The notes beneath the pieces are model-generated. The model saw only the letters and a list, made by a program, of their open reading frames with translations, made no database searches and was not told where the DNA came from. The position numbers were made by a program, and so were the translations under genes. Positions 8,187 to 17,707 of a DNA stretch of 64,000 bases are shown here, one piece after another. This DNA is from Bremerella volcania (lineage in GTDB: Bacteria > Planctomycetota > Planctomycetia > Pirellulales > Pirellulaceae): positions 3,100,001 through 3,164,000 of the forward strand of contig NZ_CP036289.1 in assembly GCF_007748115.1 (NCBI RefSeq). Direction: 5' to 3'. Numbering within the stretch: the stretch's first letter is position 1; each line of letters opens with the position of its first letter.

Positions 8187-10181
8187 ATGCCACATCTTTC
8201 AAAGCGCGCTAGCGACCCGCGATACGTTCTATGGAGCGTTGTACTGCTGAATATGTTCGTATTGTGGGAGGCCCCTACCTGTCTGGCCGACGAGCTTTCG
8301 CCGGAAATGTCGCGCTGGGGGGAGCGCTATGCCAAGGACATTTTGCCGATCATCCAATCGCGATGCATTGAATGCCATCGGGGGAAAGATGCGGATGGGG
8401 AATTCGACTTAAGTCGCTTTACCAGTGGCGAAGTTGCCGCCAAGGCCGGCGATGTCTGGGAACGCGTGGCCCGACGGATCCGGCAAAACGAAATGCCACC
8501 GGAAGGAAGCCCGGGACTGAACGACCCGCAAAAGGGTGCCTTCAATGGTTGGCTCGATTCTCGTCCAGACCAAGATCTCTGTAATCAGCTGGCATCGGAC
8601 GAAACCCAGGCCTGGTATCGCGGTCATGTAATGAGTCGTCGATTGACGCGAACCGAATATCGCAACGCGGTTCGAGACCTGATCGGTCTCGAATTGAAAC
8701 CACATGAACTACCACCTTCCGATGGTGCAGGTGGCGAAGGATTCGATACCGTCGGAGATGCGTTATTTACCTCCCCGATTCATATGGAAGCGTACCTGGT
8801 CGCTGCCGATCGAATCATTGAAACGGCACTTCCGGATCATCTGGATGGAGTATCGCCCGACGTCATTGCCGCCAGAGAGGCAATTCTTTCTGATGTATCC
8901 GCAACCATTGGTCCGAAAAGCGACTCTAGTCATCGAGAAGCGGCAAAGCAGTGCATCAAGCGATTTGCACGGCGAGCCTGGCGACGCCCGGTATCGGAAG
9001 AAGATCTGGAACGCTTACTTGCCATCTACGATGCTGCTCTTGTTCGAAGGGGCGGCTTGGTGGCGGCGCTTCGCGAACCGCTCAAAGCGGTTCTGGTGTC
9101 GCCTCACTTTCTGTTTGTCGTCGAGTCGGAACCTGCTGGCGGCGGAGTGCAGCGAATCACGGCCCATCAAATGGCGACCCGCTTGTCGTTGCTGATTTGG
9201 TCGTCGATTCCTGACGATCGGCTGTTAACCCTCGCAGACGAGGAAAAGCTCTTCGACGAGAATACTCTACGGAAGGAAATCCGTCGCATGCTGGCAGACC
9301 CTAAAGCCATCGCGCTGGGAGAGAACTTCGGTTTGCAGTGGCTGGGACTACGCGAATTTGGCAACGGACCTCGACCCGATGCAGATGTGTTTCCTCAGTT
9401 CGACGATGCGCTAGCGGAGGACATGCGAGAAGAGGCCATCCTGACGGTTGCCAATGTCTTTCGAGAAGATGAGCCTTTGACGCATCTTGTAGACGCTCAG
9501 TACATCTACGCTAATGCGCGGTTAGCCAAATATTATGGGCTGTCGATTGACGAGGGGGCCGGCTGGCAGCGAGTCGAGCTGCCGAATCGGCAACGAGGTG
9601 GTGTGATGACGATGGCTAGTGTCTTGACGTCGGCATCGTACCCACGACGAACGAGCCCGGTACTGCGAGGAAGATGGATCTTAGAGGAAGTCTTAGGATC
9701 TCGCGTTCCACCTCCGCCCCCGAATGTGCCGGCGCTTGAAGAGTCGCATGAAGAGGGTAAAAACCTGACGCTTCGCGAACGGCTTGAGGTGCATCGTCAA
9801 AAGGCCGAGTGTGCCAGTTGTCATAACCGAATGGATCCTCTGGGATTCGGCCTGGAGAATTTCGACGGCATTGGTCGATGGCGGGAAAACGACAACGGAC
9901 AGCCCATCGACGCGGCCGGCAAGCTTCCTTCGGGAGATAAGTTTAGCGGACCGGAAGAATTGAAAACGGTCATCTTGAAGCGAAGTGGTGAGTTTCAGAA
10001 ACACTTCGTGCGGAAATTGATCGGATTCGCGTATGGACGCGAGCTGAATAAGTTCGACAACTGCGTCGTTGATCACTGTTTGAAGAAGCTGAAAGAGAAC
10101 GACTTGAAGGCTGCGGTTTTGATTGAAGAGATTGCCCTGTCCTATCCCTTTCAGCACCGTTACTTCAAGTCGGACAAATAA
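8187..10181 (+). CDS. Exported DUF1587/DUF1592/DUF1588/DUF1585 cytochrome-like protein
   Basis: A 664-aa secreted protein with an N-terminal signal (VVLLNMFVLWEAP region). A PSCyt1-like heme motif CIECH lies at residues 60-64. It is followed by the DUF1587 pattern (RRLTRTEYRNAVRDLIGL), DUF1592, DUF1588 with a second CASCH motif and the signature MDPLGFGLENFDGIGRWR, and a C-terminal DUF1585 (KLIGFAYGREL). These multi-domain proteins are abundant in planctomycetes and are always found with a DUF1552 partner, as here: the next start is 34 bases after the stop. The biochemical role is unknown; an extracytoplasmic c-type redox function is the usual guess. No -35/-10 box is obvious in the 103-base gap upstream. 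Confidence 0.93.
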   Translation: MPHLSKRASDPRYVLWSVVLLNMFVLWEAPTCLADELSPEMSRWGERYAKDILPIIQSRCIECHRGKDADGEFDLSRFTSGEVAAKAGDVWERVARRIRQNEMPPEGSPGLNDPQKGAFNGWLDSRPDQDLCNQLASDETQAWYRGHVMSRRLTRTEYRNAVRDLIGLELKPHELPPSDGAGGEGFDTVGDALFTSPIHMEAYLVAADRIIETALPDHLDGVSPDVIAAREAILSDVSATIGPKSDSSHREAAKQCIKRFARRAWRRPVSEEDLERLLAIYDAALVRRGGLVAALREPLKAVLVSPHFLFVVESEPAGGGVQRITAHQMATRLSLLIWSSIPDDRLLTLADEEKLFDENTLRKEIRRMLADPKAIALGENFGLQWLGLREFGNGPRPDADVFPQFDDALAEDMREEAILTVANVFREDEPLTHLVDAQYIYANARLAKYYGLSIDEGAGWQRVELPNRQRGGVMTMASVLTSASYPRRTSPVLRGRWILEEVLGSRVPPPPPNVPALEESHEEGKNLTLRERLEVHRQKAECASCHNRMDPLGFGLENFDGIGRWRENDNGQPIDAAGKLPSGDKFSGPEELKTVILKRSGEFQKHFVRKLIGFAYGRELNKFDNCVVDHCLKKLKENDLKAAVLIEEIALSYPFQHRYFKSDK

Positions 10182-10215
10182 GAGATACGATTTCCATTCA
10201 CTGGAATTTGCCGTC

Positions 10216-11571
10216 ATGAACAAGAAAATCGAATCTGCCAAGGCTTTGTCGCGTCGCCGCTTCTTGCAGGGATGCGGGGTGGCGTTGAGCCTGCCGTGGA
10301 TGCCATCGCTTGCTCCGAGAATTGCCGAAGCGGCTGAAGCTAATGGTCCACCGGTTCGCTCCGCTTTCCTTTACTTTCCCAATGGAGTATGGGAGAAGGA
10401 CTGGATTCCCAAAGAAGCCGGCGATCACTACGAACTCACCCCATCGCTAACTCCGTTGGCGGATGTCCGCCAGGATGTACTCGTGTTGACGGGGCTGGAT
10501 AAGAAGCACAGCCATGGAGGGGATGGTCACTATGCTAAGACGGCAAACTTTTTGACAGGAATGCCGGTTACCAAGACAACGGGCAAGGATATCAGCAGCG
10601 GAGGGATTTCTGTTGATCAATTAATGGCACAGCATACAGGGAAGTTCACTCCCCTCCCGTCGCTTGAACTGGGGACCGAGCCGGTTATCAGCGGCATTGA
10701 CAGCAATGTGGGGTATACCAGACTCTACGGTTCCCATATTTCATGGCAGTCCCCTACCCGCCCCGTGGCCAAGGAAATCAATCCGCGATTGGTTTATCAG
10801 CGGTTGTTTGGCAAGACGCTAACTCCTGATTCCACCAAGGCGGAGTCATATCGAAACTTGCTTGACTTCGTGCTTGAGGATGCAAGACGCTTACGCCCGA
10901 CGCTGGGTCGCGACGATCAGTTCAAGATGGACGAATACCTTGATTCGGTACGGGCCGTTGAGAAGCGTATTGAGTTCGCCACCAAGGGAGAACAGGGGGA
11001 CTGGCAGCCAGACGTGGACGATCATGTTCTCGCGGCCGCCCAGCCAGGCGTTCCCGGTGATTTTCGCGAACACATCGCGATCATGCTGGATCTGATCGTG
11101 CTGGCATTTCAAACCGATTCGACGCGCGTGGCGTCAATGATGTTTGCTAACGACGTATCTGGCAGAAACTTTTCTTTCCTGGATGGCGTGCGCGGCGGTC
11201 ATCATGAACTGTCGCACCACGAAAACAAAAAGGAAAAGATCGAACAGTATCAACGCATCAATCGTTGGCACGTCGAGCAGTTCGCACAGATGCTAACCAA
11301 ACTGCGAAGCATCAAGGAAGGAGACGGAACCTTGCTGGACAATTGCATGATCTTGTTTGGTTCCAGCATGTCGGATGGGAATCGCCATGATCCCGACAAC
11401 CTCCCGATACTCTTAGGAGGTCGCGGGGGACGAAGCTTGAACTCCGGACGGCACCTGCCCGCCGATGGCCAGGTTCCGCTGTGTAACCTATACCATGCGA
11501 TGCTCGACCGCATGGGTGTTGAAGTGGAAGCCTTCGGAGATAGCACAGGGCCACTGAAAGACCTGGCTTAA
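10216..11571 (+). CDS. Tat-exported DUF1552 protein
   Basis: A 451-aa protein. The start at ATG 10216 places a twin-arginine signal SRRRFLQG at residues 12-19, followed by a hydrophobic stretch and an Ala-rich cleavage region. The body matches DUF1552 (FLYFPNGVWEKDWIP near the N-terminus; HSHGGDGHY; GGHHELSHHE). It belongs to the alkaline-phosphatase/sulfatase-like superfamily related to DUF1501, but the metal ligands have not been worked out here. It sits 34 bases after the DUF1592 gene and is its obligate-looking partner, so the two probably form a folded-export redox or hydrolase pair. It ends tail to tail with the ceramidase-like gene with no gap, so the two transcription units converge. 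Confidence 0.93.
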   Translation: MNKKIESAKALSRRRFLQGCGVALSLPWMPSLAPRIAEAAEANGPPVRSAFLYFPNGVWEKDWIPKEAGDHYELTPSLTPLADVRQDVLVLTGLDKKHSHGGDGHYAKTANFLTGMPVTKTTGKDISSGGISVDQLMAQHTGKFTPLPSLELGTEPVISGIDSNVGYTRLYGSHISWQSPTRPVAKEINPRLVYQRLFGKTLTPDSTKAESYRNLLDFVLEDARRLRPTLGRDDQFKMDEYLDSVRAVEKRIEFATKGEQGDWQPDVDDHVLAAAQPGVPGDFREHIAIMLDLIVLAFQTDSTRVASMMFANDVSGRNFSFLDGVRGGHHELSHHENKKEKIEQYQRINRWHVEQFAQMLTKLRSIKEGDGTLLDNCMILFGSSMSDGNRHDPDNLPILLGGRGGRSLNSGRHLPADGQVPLCNLYHAMLDRMGVEVEAFGDSTGPLKDLA

Positions 11572-12957
11572 CTATTTCGCGGAGTCGTCTTGCAAGAGCT
11601 TGGTGATAGCACCCATTAGGACCTGTTCGGCTCGACCGGAAACTCGCGAGGCGGTGCGGCTCGTTTCGTAGCCACCTTCGCCATACGAGACTTCAGTGCC
11701 AATGTAGCCTGGGGCATAGTCGCCGTAGGCAGCCATCGCCACGAACAGGTCGGGACGAAGCTTTTGAGCAGCAAGTTGATATTCAACGAATAGCTCTCCA
11801 GGCATATGGAGGATTCTGGCATCGCCAATCGCCAGGCATTGAATCGCGATCGCGTCGCCTGCTTCGTTACGTCGCAGCCAGGCCAACTCCCGAGCTGCTC
11901 GGAAATGGGTCAAACGGTCGAGTTCTTTATTCTTTAACTCGCTGAGGGCCTCTTCTTTTTGAATATAGGGAGAAAGCGGTAGCAGTACGTCGACCGATGT
12001 CATCGTTACATCGTCGGCTTCAATTGGTCGGCGTGTGGTCGCCTCCCAGGCTCGCTGCATTCCATCTTCGACCCGTTTGGCGAGCACCTCACGGTTTTCC
12101 TTCGCGCCGTCATTCCATTTTCCTGCCCCGATGTTGCCGCCTGCCCCATTGAAGTGGATATGGAAAGTCTTTGTCTTCTCCTCCCGCGCATTGCGTGCCA
12201 TGCCGGGAAAGTCAGGATTGGCCAAGCCGGTCCGGTAGTAGCTTTGCGGGTGAGTTGCGTAGTAGGTCATCACGGCCAAAGGGCGGTCGCCGTTCCAGAA
12301 ACTGATGGACTTGCACATCGGATCGATCGTTCCAATCGGCTGCGCGCGGATGACAGGATCTTTGGTCGCCGTATAGCGAACATATTTCACCTTTCCATCC
12401 GGACCAAGGATTCGGCGGTTGGAGGCGACCTTCTCGATTTCTGCCTGGCCGGTACCAATGTGGGTCACCGTTTCCAAATGTTCTAGGGACTGCTTGGCCG
12501 CCGCGGCCGCTTTAGCTTGCATTTGGTCGATGAACTTCAAGTCGAACATGTCGTAGTCTAGGTCGAACTCGTCGAAGACTGCCTGCGTGGTCGCATCACA
12601 GCGTGGAGCATCATGCTGGTGAATTGCGTGGATCACTACGTACTTTGGATCGGTACCGACAGCTTCGGCAATGGCTCGTTTAAAATTTTTCTGCGAATCA
12701 CTAGAAACACCAAGCCAGTCGACGGAGCAAAGGACGTAACTGTCCTGCCCTTGAAGGATGATCCCACGGAAGGAAAGTGGTGATTGAATTCCTTTCGTTG
12801 GATCGTATGCAAGAGGGCTGCCAATCGGGGGCGAAGCATCGACTTCAAAGGTTGCGACCTTTAACGACTCCGCACGAAGAACAGTCACCCCTGCAGACGC
12901 GAAGCCGAGGGTCATTAGAAGGATCAGAAGTACGGAAGGATAGCGGGCGAGTGTCAT
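11572..12957 (-). CDS. Neutral/alkaline ceramidase-like exported hydrolase
   Basis: A 461-aa protein if it starts at ATG 12957, which has an AGGA ribosome-binding site 8 bases upstream and opens a clean signal peptide (hydrophobic LLILLMTLGFASAGV). A GTG at 13023 overlaps the upstream stop by 4 bases and is an alternative start, giving 22 more residues before the signal. It matches the N-terminal domain of neutral/alkaline non-lysosomal ceramidases: IHAIHQHDAP with candidate zinc His residues, TYYATHPQSYY, and a late GELFVEYQLA block. Planctomycete members are usually secreted hydrolases with unknown amide substrate; true ceramidase activity is not shown. It follows the PVC-type dehydrogenase gene on the same strand, probably in one transcript. 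Confidence 0.9.
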   Translation of the reverse strand: MTLARYPSVLLILLMTLGFASAGVTVLRAESLKVATFEVDASPPIGSPLAYDPTKGIQSPLSFRGIILQGQDSYVLCSVDWLGVSSDSQKNFKRAIAEAVGTDPKYVVIHAIHQHDAPRCDATTQAVFDEFDLDYDMFDLKFIDQMQAKAAAAAKQSLEHLETVTHIGTGQAEIEKVASNRRILGPDGKVKYVRYTATKDPVIRAQPIGTIDPMCKSISFWNGDRPLAVMTYYATHPQSYYRTGLANPDFPGMARNAREEKTKTFHIHFNGAGGNIGAGKWNDGAKENREVLAKRVEDGMQRAWEATTRRPIEADDVTMTSVDVLLPLSPYIQKEEALSELKNKELDRLTHFRAARELAWLRRNEAGDAIAIQCLAIGDARILHMPGELFVEYQLAAQKLRPDLFVAMAAYGDYAPGYIGTEVSYGEGGYETSRTASRVSGRAEQVLMGAITKLLQDDSAK

Positions 12958-13019
12958 GGAAAAGATCCTTGTGGCTGGTTGGCTGTAGTGTGCCTGGTAT
13001 GCGTTGATCGGGTGGTTGT

Positions 13020-15983
13020 TCACTCAGATTGAGTGATGTAGTTCAGCAGATCGGACATGGCTTGCTGGTCGATTACCTTCTCGAGCCCTTCTGGCATCAG
13101 GGATACGCCGGTGCTTTTGAGCTGTTCGATATCGATCCGAAGAATGGTCTCTGACTTATTGTCTGCCTGAACAAGCGTAATGCTTGTGGCAGTCTCGTTC
13201 GTGATCACTCCCGAGATGGTTCGTCCATCGTTAGTTAGACAGATGTAGTTCAAGTACTGAGGATTCACTTCCGCATTGGGATTCAAGATGTTCACCAGAA
13301 TGGCCTCGGCGCCGCGGTTCTTCATGGCAGCCAGGTTGGGACCGATCGGGTGCCCTTCTCCATTGAACTGATGACAGGCCGTACAATGCTTGTTGAAAAC
13401 TTTTTGGCCTCGCTCCTTCTCTCCGTCCATTGTGAGCGATGAACGGTACGCCGTGATGATGGCTGCGCGGTCCGAATGAGACGGACGATTGAGCAGCGAG
13501 TCGATGCGTCTTCCTTGTTGTTCAGAAAGGATGGGTTTCAACTCAACCAACTGCGAGCCATCGACGTCTGAGGTCGGAATCGTTTCGTTATCGATCGCAT
13601 CCAGAAGGACACCGACCCAGGTTGCCCTAGAGGTAAGAATCCCCGAGGCTTTCGTTCGCACTCCTGGGGCCATGTTCGGCCAGCGAGAAACCAAGAGCTC
13701 CGCTACTTCCGGCTCCGTGAAACCCTGCATTTCTTTTAAAGCAGCTTCCTGAAGTGCCAGCGGCTGGGATGGCTCTAGTAACTTGCCAAAGGTAGTTGGG
13801 TCGAACGGGCCATATTGAAGGACGTCGACCGCACGGATTCGGTCCGCGATGGGGGCATCCCGATTCTTGAGCGTAGCTTTGGCCCGAGCGACCATCTTGT
13901 TGATGACTTCCTCGGACTCTCCGTTAGTGGCTTTGGCCATCTGCTGGGCGAGAGAGCTACCTGGTGGTATTGCCAGGTGGGTTATTACGAACTGAAACAC
14001 TTTCGGTTGATCGCTATTCAGCTTAGGCAGTAACTTGGCGACATTTGCTATGTCGTCGGGGCGCTGTTGTTTGCCGATTTGTCGAGCGAGTAAGGATAGC
14101 AACTCCTTGGGGGCTGAGTCGTCTAACGCAAGTTCGGCAAGCAGCCGGCCGGCGTTTGTCCTGAGAGAACTTTGGATAGCGGCCTGGAAATCGGGGTTCT
14201 CTCCATCAGATCTCGCCAATTGTTTGAGCACGCTTACTTTCACTTCATCTGGGAGGTAACCAGCCGAGAGGGCCACTTGAAAGCGAACGTGCACAGTGGA
14301 GTCACCCGCTAGATTGGCGATCTGTTGTCGAAGTTCCGGTGACTTTTCAAGTAGCGGTTCAGCCAAACGGATAGCGTGCTGGCGAACGCGTGGGTGCTCG
14401 TCATGCATGGCAGCAAGCAATACCCCCGGTGAAAGCTTCTTGAGACCTGATAGCGCTGAGAGTGAGATGACACGTCCTTCAGGCAAGGATGCCTTGGTGA
14501 CGCTTCTTTCAATTTGTGACACTACCGTATTGTCTTGCCGCTCATAGATGAGGCGGGCGGCCGTTTCACGATGCCACGAATTGGGATGATTGAGAAGAGA
14601 AACGAGTTCCAGGGTATTCATAGCTGTCATTCGTGGCGTTGACCGTCGCTGGTAGTCGTTTACGACGATTCGGTAGATTCGTCCTCGATCCCTGCCACTG
14701 GTCAGGTCAAGATGTTTTTTGATCATCGGAGGGAGTGACTTAGGGTGCTCGATTACTTCGCGGTACATATCCGCCACATAGAGGGACCCATCGGGAGCAT
14801 TGGCGTATTGAACAGGACGAAACCAGATATCACTTGAAGAGACGAACTCTTCGCTTTCGTCGATCCGAATGCCTTGATAAGCGACGCCATGTTCAACAAG
14901 CCGTTTGCGATGGATCAGATTACTGCCGACATCTCCAATGATCGCCAGCCCCTGGAAACGCTTCGGCCAAGCATCTCCTCGAAAGATGGTTACTCCGGTA
15001 GCACCCGTGAAGTATCCGGCCGGCCGCCCTCCTCCTTCGACAATTCCAGGCACGATTTTCGCGGCGCGGAGCTTCGTACGAATCACGCGCCAGGCTTCGA
15101 CCGGGCTTGTTCGGTAAACTTCGGCCTGCGGGCCATCTTGGGCGATACTGCGCCGCACTGAGGGGATGCTCAGATAGGGATTTCGGGCCAAGTAGCGATC
15201 CTCGAAGAGGATCTGTTGTAGATGATCGCTATTACTGCACGTGAACTTTTCCCCCCAGCTGTTCATGCTCATGCCATGCTGACCACCGCCACTGATCGCG
15301 ATCATTTCCATGGTGCGGGGATCGATCGAAAAGTCGCGTCCGCGCAAGGAGATTGGTTTGCCTGTTGGCTTTCCGTCAACGACCCTTTGCACATTTCCAC
15401 CACTGGAGCTGGTCACGCCGTGAATGCGGTTATCGAGCCCCCATTGGAACGTATTTAGCAGGCCCTGCACGTTCGATTTGTTGAAACCCGTAAAGACGGC
15501 CTGCCGCTCATCTGCCTTTCCATCGCCGTCGGTATCTTTCAACCAAATAATATCGGGGGCCGCGCCGACCAGGATGCCTTTCCGTGTACAGCAAATGGCG
15601 GTTGGCCAGGAAAATCCTTCGGCGAAAATAGTACTCTTTTCATAGATGCCATCGTCGTTGACATCCTCGAGCAAACGCACGCGTCCGAGCATGTCGCTGT
15701 CGTCTTCGGAGTAGCCGCGCATCTCAATGACAAACAGTCGACCATCGGCATCGAAAGCCATCGCGACTGGATCAACCACACTGGGCTCGGCTGCAGCCAA
15801 CTCGATACGAAATCCATCGGCAACCTGAAACGTCTGCAAGGCCTCAGCAGCAGCTCTCGGAGGAACAGACGGCAATTGATTTTTGTAATCAAGTTCTTCC
15901 GCGACGGATGCAATGGGTAGAAGTAAGAGGAGACTACTGGCCAATAAAGCATGCCGTGCTGTTGAGATATAACGTGGTATCAT
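13020..15983 (-). CDS. PVC-type CxxCH dehydrogenase with HEAT repeats
   Basis: A 987-aa secreted protein. I chose ATG 15983 because it directly precedes a strong signal peptide (LLASSLLLLLPIASVAEE); the frame extends to 16085 with an implausible soluble leader. The N-terminal half is the PVC-type membrane-bound dehydrogenase / glucose-sorbosone-like six-bladed propeller (GFRIELAAAEPSVVDPVAMAFDADG region, DTDGDGKAD, ADMYREVIEHP). The middle is HEAT-like repeats (LLAAMHDEHPRVRQHAIRLA). The C-terminus is a c-type heme domain with CTACH at 867-871 and GPNLAAMKNRG. The family is common in Planctomycetes and Verrucomicrobia; the electron acceptor and substrate are unknown, possibly a sugar or alcohol. 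The stop overlaps an alternative GTG start of the ceramidase-like gene. Confidence 0.92.
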   Translation of the reverse strand: MIPRYISTARHALLASSLLLLLPIASVAEELDYKNQLPSVPPRAAAEALQTFQVADGFRIELAAAEPSVVDPVAMAFDADGRLFVIEMRGYSEDDSDMLGRVRLLEDVNDDGIYEKSTIFAEGFSWPTAICCTRKGILVGAAPDIIWLKDTDGDGKADERQAVFTGFNKSNVQGLLNTFQWGLDNRIHGVTSSSGGNVQRVVDGKPTGKPISLRGRDFSIDPRTMEMIAISGGGQHGMSMNSWGEKFTCSNSDHLQQILFEDRYLARNPYLSIPSVRRSIAQDGPQAEVYRTSPVEAWRVIRTKLRAAKIVPGIVEGGGRPAGYFTGATGVTIFRGDAWPKRFQGLAIIGDVGSNLIHRKRLVEHGVAYQGIRIDESEEFVSSSDIWFRPVQYANAPDGSLYVADMYREVIEHPKSLPPMIKKHLDLTSGRDRGRIYRIVVNDYQRRSTPRMTAMNTLELVSLLNHPNSWHRETAARLIYERQDNTVVSQIERSVTKASLPEGRVISLSALSGLKKLSPGVLLAAMHDEHPRVRQHAIRLAEPLLEKSPELRQQIANLAGDSTVHVRFQVALSAGYLPDEVKVSVLKQLARSDGENPDFQAAIQSSLRTNAGRLLAELALDDSAPKELLSLLARQIGKQQRPDDIANVAKLLPKLNSDQPKVFQFVITHLAIPPGSSLAQQMAKATNGESEEVINKMVARAKATLKNRDAPIADRIRAVDVLQYGPFDPTTFGKLLEPSQPLALQEAALKEMQGFTEPEVAELLVSRWPNMAPGVRTKASGILTSRATWVGVLLDAIDNETIPTSDVDGSQLVELKPILSEQQGRRIDSLLNRPSHSDRAAIITAYRSSLTMDGEKERGQKVFNKHCTACHQFNGEGHPIGPNLAAMKNRGAEAILVNILNPNAEVNPQYLNYICLTNDGRTISGVITNETATSITLVQADNKSETILRIDIEQLKSTGVSLMPEGLEKVIDQQAMSDLLNYITQSE

Positions 15984-16306
15984 TGTGGCGAAGCAATACT
16001 TGGGAAAGAAAAACGTTTCAAAAGTTTCGCAGATGGCGCGAGGGAGGATGCGTGGCAAGTGAGCGTTAGCGACACATGGCTTCACCGAGTTTAGAAGTTC
16101 TCACTTGAAATGTGAATCACATTTCCCATCTTTTTCAAGGAAACCGTTTTTCGAAGACGTGAGGCCGGAATCGCTCTTCGCCTACAAATCTTAATGGGTA
16201 AAGCGTTTGGCTTGACAACCAGTTCCTGCCGATTGTGTATGATGGAGCCGCGCTGACGAGTGCCTTGGATTCACGATCATCGATATTAATTGAGGAGAAC
16301 GAAACG
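15984..16306. promoter_or_regulatory. Divergent promoter region with 19-base palindrome
   Basis: A gene-free stretch of 323 bases between the CxxCH dehydrogenase (leftward) and gadB (rightward). It contains a perfect palindrome at 16107-16125 (GAAATGTGA, one central A, TCACATTTC). An overlapping pair CTTGAAA (16104-16110) / TTTCAAG (16133-16139) could form an alternative hairpin. The half-sites TGTGA/TCACA are those of CRP/FNR-type regulators, but the spacing is 1 rather than 6, so a different dimeric repressor or an RNA hairpin is more likely. No convincing sigma-70 boxes were identified. Confidence 0.45.
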
Positions 16307-17704
16307 ATGTCGCTTCACGCCAAGAAGGCCGTACGGGAAATGCTGGACGATGACATTTATGCATCGAATGACCTGTCGATACAGATCCCCAAGTACAAGT
16401 TCCCATCGGATGAAAGCGATCCGCGGCACGTTTACTCAATCGTTCATGACGAACTGATGCTCGATGGGAATTCACGGCAGAACTTGGCAACTTTCTGTCA
16501 GACGTGGGTTGAGCCGGAAGTCCATAAGCTGATGGATGAGTGTATCGACAAGAACATGGTCGATAAGGATGAGTATCCTCAGACAGCGGAAAACGAAGCT
16601 CGTTGCGTGCATATGCTGGCCGATCTCTGGAATTCACCCCACGGAGCCGATACGGTCGGGTGCTCGACAACCGGTTCCAGCGAAGCGGCAATGCTCGGCG
16701 GTATGGCGATGAAACGTCGTTGGGAGGCGAAACGAAAAAAGCAGGGCAAGTCGATCGACAAGCCCAATTTGATTACGGGCCCGGTTCAGATTTGCTGGCA
16801 TAAGTTTGCTCGGTACTGGGACATTGAACTTCGTGAAATCCCCTTGGAGGGAAATCGCTTCATCATGACGCCAGAAGAGGTCATGAAACGCTGCGATGAG
16901 AACACCATTGGCGTCGTACCTACTCTCGGCGTGACGTTTACCTGTCAGTTTGAACCAGTTCAGGCGGTTTCCGAAGCTCTTGATCAGTATGAGACGGAGA
17001 CCGGGATTGATATTCCGATTCATGTGGATGGAGCGAGTGGTGGTTTCCTGGCCCCCTTTTGCGCCCCTGAGTTGGTTTGGGACTTTCGGCTGCCGCGCGT
17101 GAAATCGATCAACAGTTCTGGACACAAGTTTGGTCTGGCACCACTAGGAGCAGGCTGGATCATCTGGCGCGAAGAGTCGGACTTGCCAGAGGAACTCGTG
17201 TTTTGTGTCAATTACCTGGGAGGCAACATGCGTGACATCGCGCTCAACTTCTCACGACCAGGCGGTCAGATCGTGTGTCAGTACTACAACTTCTTGCGAC
17301 TGGGCAAGGAAGGTTATCGTCGAATTCATACGGCATGTTATGAGACAGCCCAGTATCTTTCGGCTGAGATTGCCAAATTGGGGCCGTTTGAAATCATTTA
17401 CGGCGGTAGGATGGATTCGGGTATTCCTGCTCTATGTTGGCGAATCCGTGAGGGGCTTCGTCCTGGATTCACACTGTATGACCTTGCGGACCGTCTGCGT
17501 GCTCGCGGATGGCAAGTTCCGGCGTATTCCCTTCCGCCCAATCGCCAGGATCTGGCGATTCAACGAATTTTGGTCCGTCATGGCGTGAGTCGCGACTTAG
17601 CGGCACTCCTGTTGGAAGACATGAAGCGGGCTTTGGAATACTTCGAGCAACATCCGATTCAAACTCCGCTCACCGAAGACGAGGCGTCTGGATTCCATCA
17701 TTGA
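16307..17704 (+). CDS. gadB: Glutamate decarboxylase
   Basis: A 465-aa PLP enzyme, almost exactly the length of E. coli GadB (466). ATG 16307 has an AGGAG site about 9 bases upstream; the upstream in-frame start at 16235 lacks one. Family motifs are present: [19 protein letters not shown] (substrate/PLP loop), HVDGASGGF (Asp that pairs with the pyridine nitrogen) and [12 protein letters not shown], with the Schiff-base Lys at 274. It converts glutamate plus a proton to GABA and CO2 in the cytoplasm, giving acid resistance or GABA supply. There is no GadC-type antiporter next to it. Instead a small polytopic membrane protein starts 3 bases after the stop and is probably co-transcribed. Confidence 0.96.
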   Translation: MSLHAKKAVREMLDDDIYASNDLSIQIPKYKFPSDESDPRHVYSIVHDELMLDGNSRQNLATFCQTWVEPEVHKLMDECIDKNMVDKDEYPQTAENEARCVHMLADLWNSPHGADTVGCSTTGSSEAAMLGGMAMKRRWEAKRKKQGKSIDKPNLITGPVQICWHKFARYWDIELREIPLEGNRFIMTPEEVMKRCDENTIGVVPTLGVTFTCQFEPVQAVSEALDQYETETGIDIPIHVDGASGGFLAPFCAPELVWDFRLPRVKSINSSGHKFGLAPLGAGWIIWREESDLPEELVFCVNYLGGNMRDIALNFSRPGGQIVCQYYNFLRLGKEGYRRIHTACYETAQYLSAEIAKLGPFEIIYGGRMDSGIPALCWRIREGLRPGFTLYDLADRLRARGWQVPAYSLPPNRQDLAIQRILVRHGVSRDLAALLLEDMKRALEYFEQHPIQTPLTEDEASGFHH

Positions 17705-17707
17705 TCA

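Noticed and set aside
16107-16125. CRP/FNR binding site
   Set aside because: The half-sites match, but CRP needs a 6-base spacer and this palindrome has 1.
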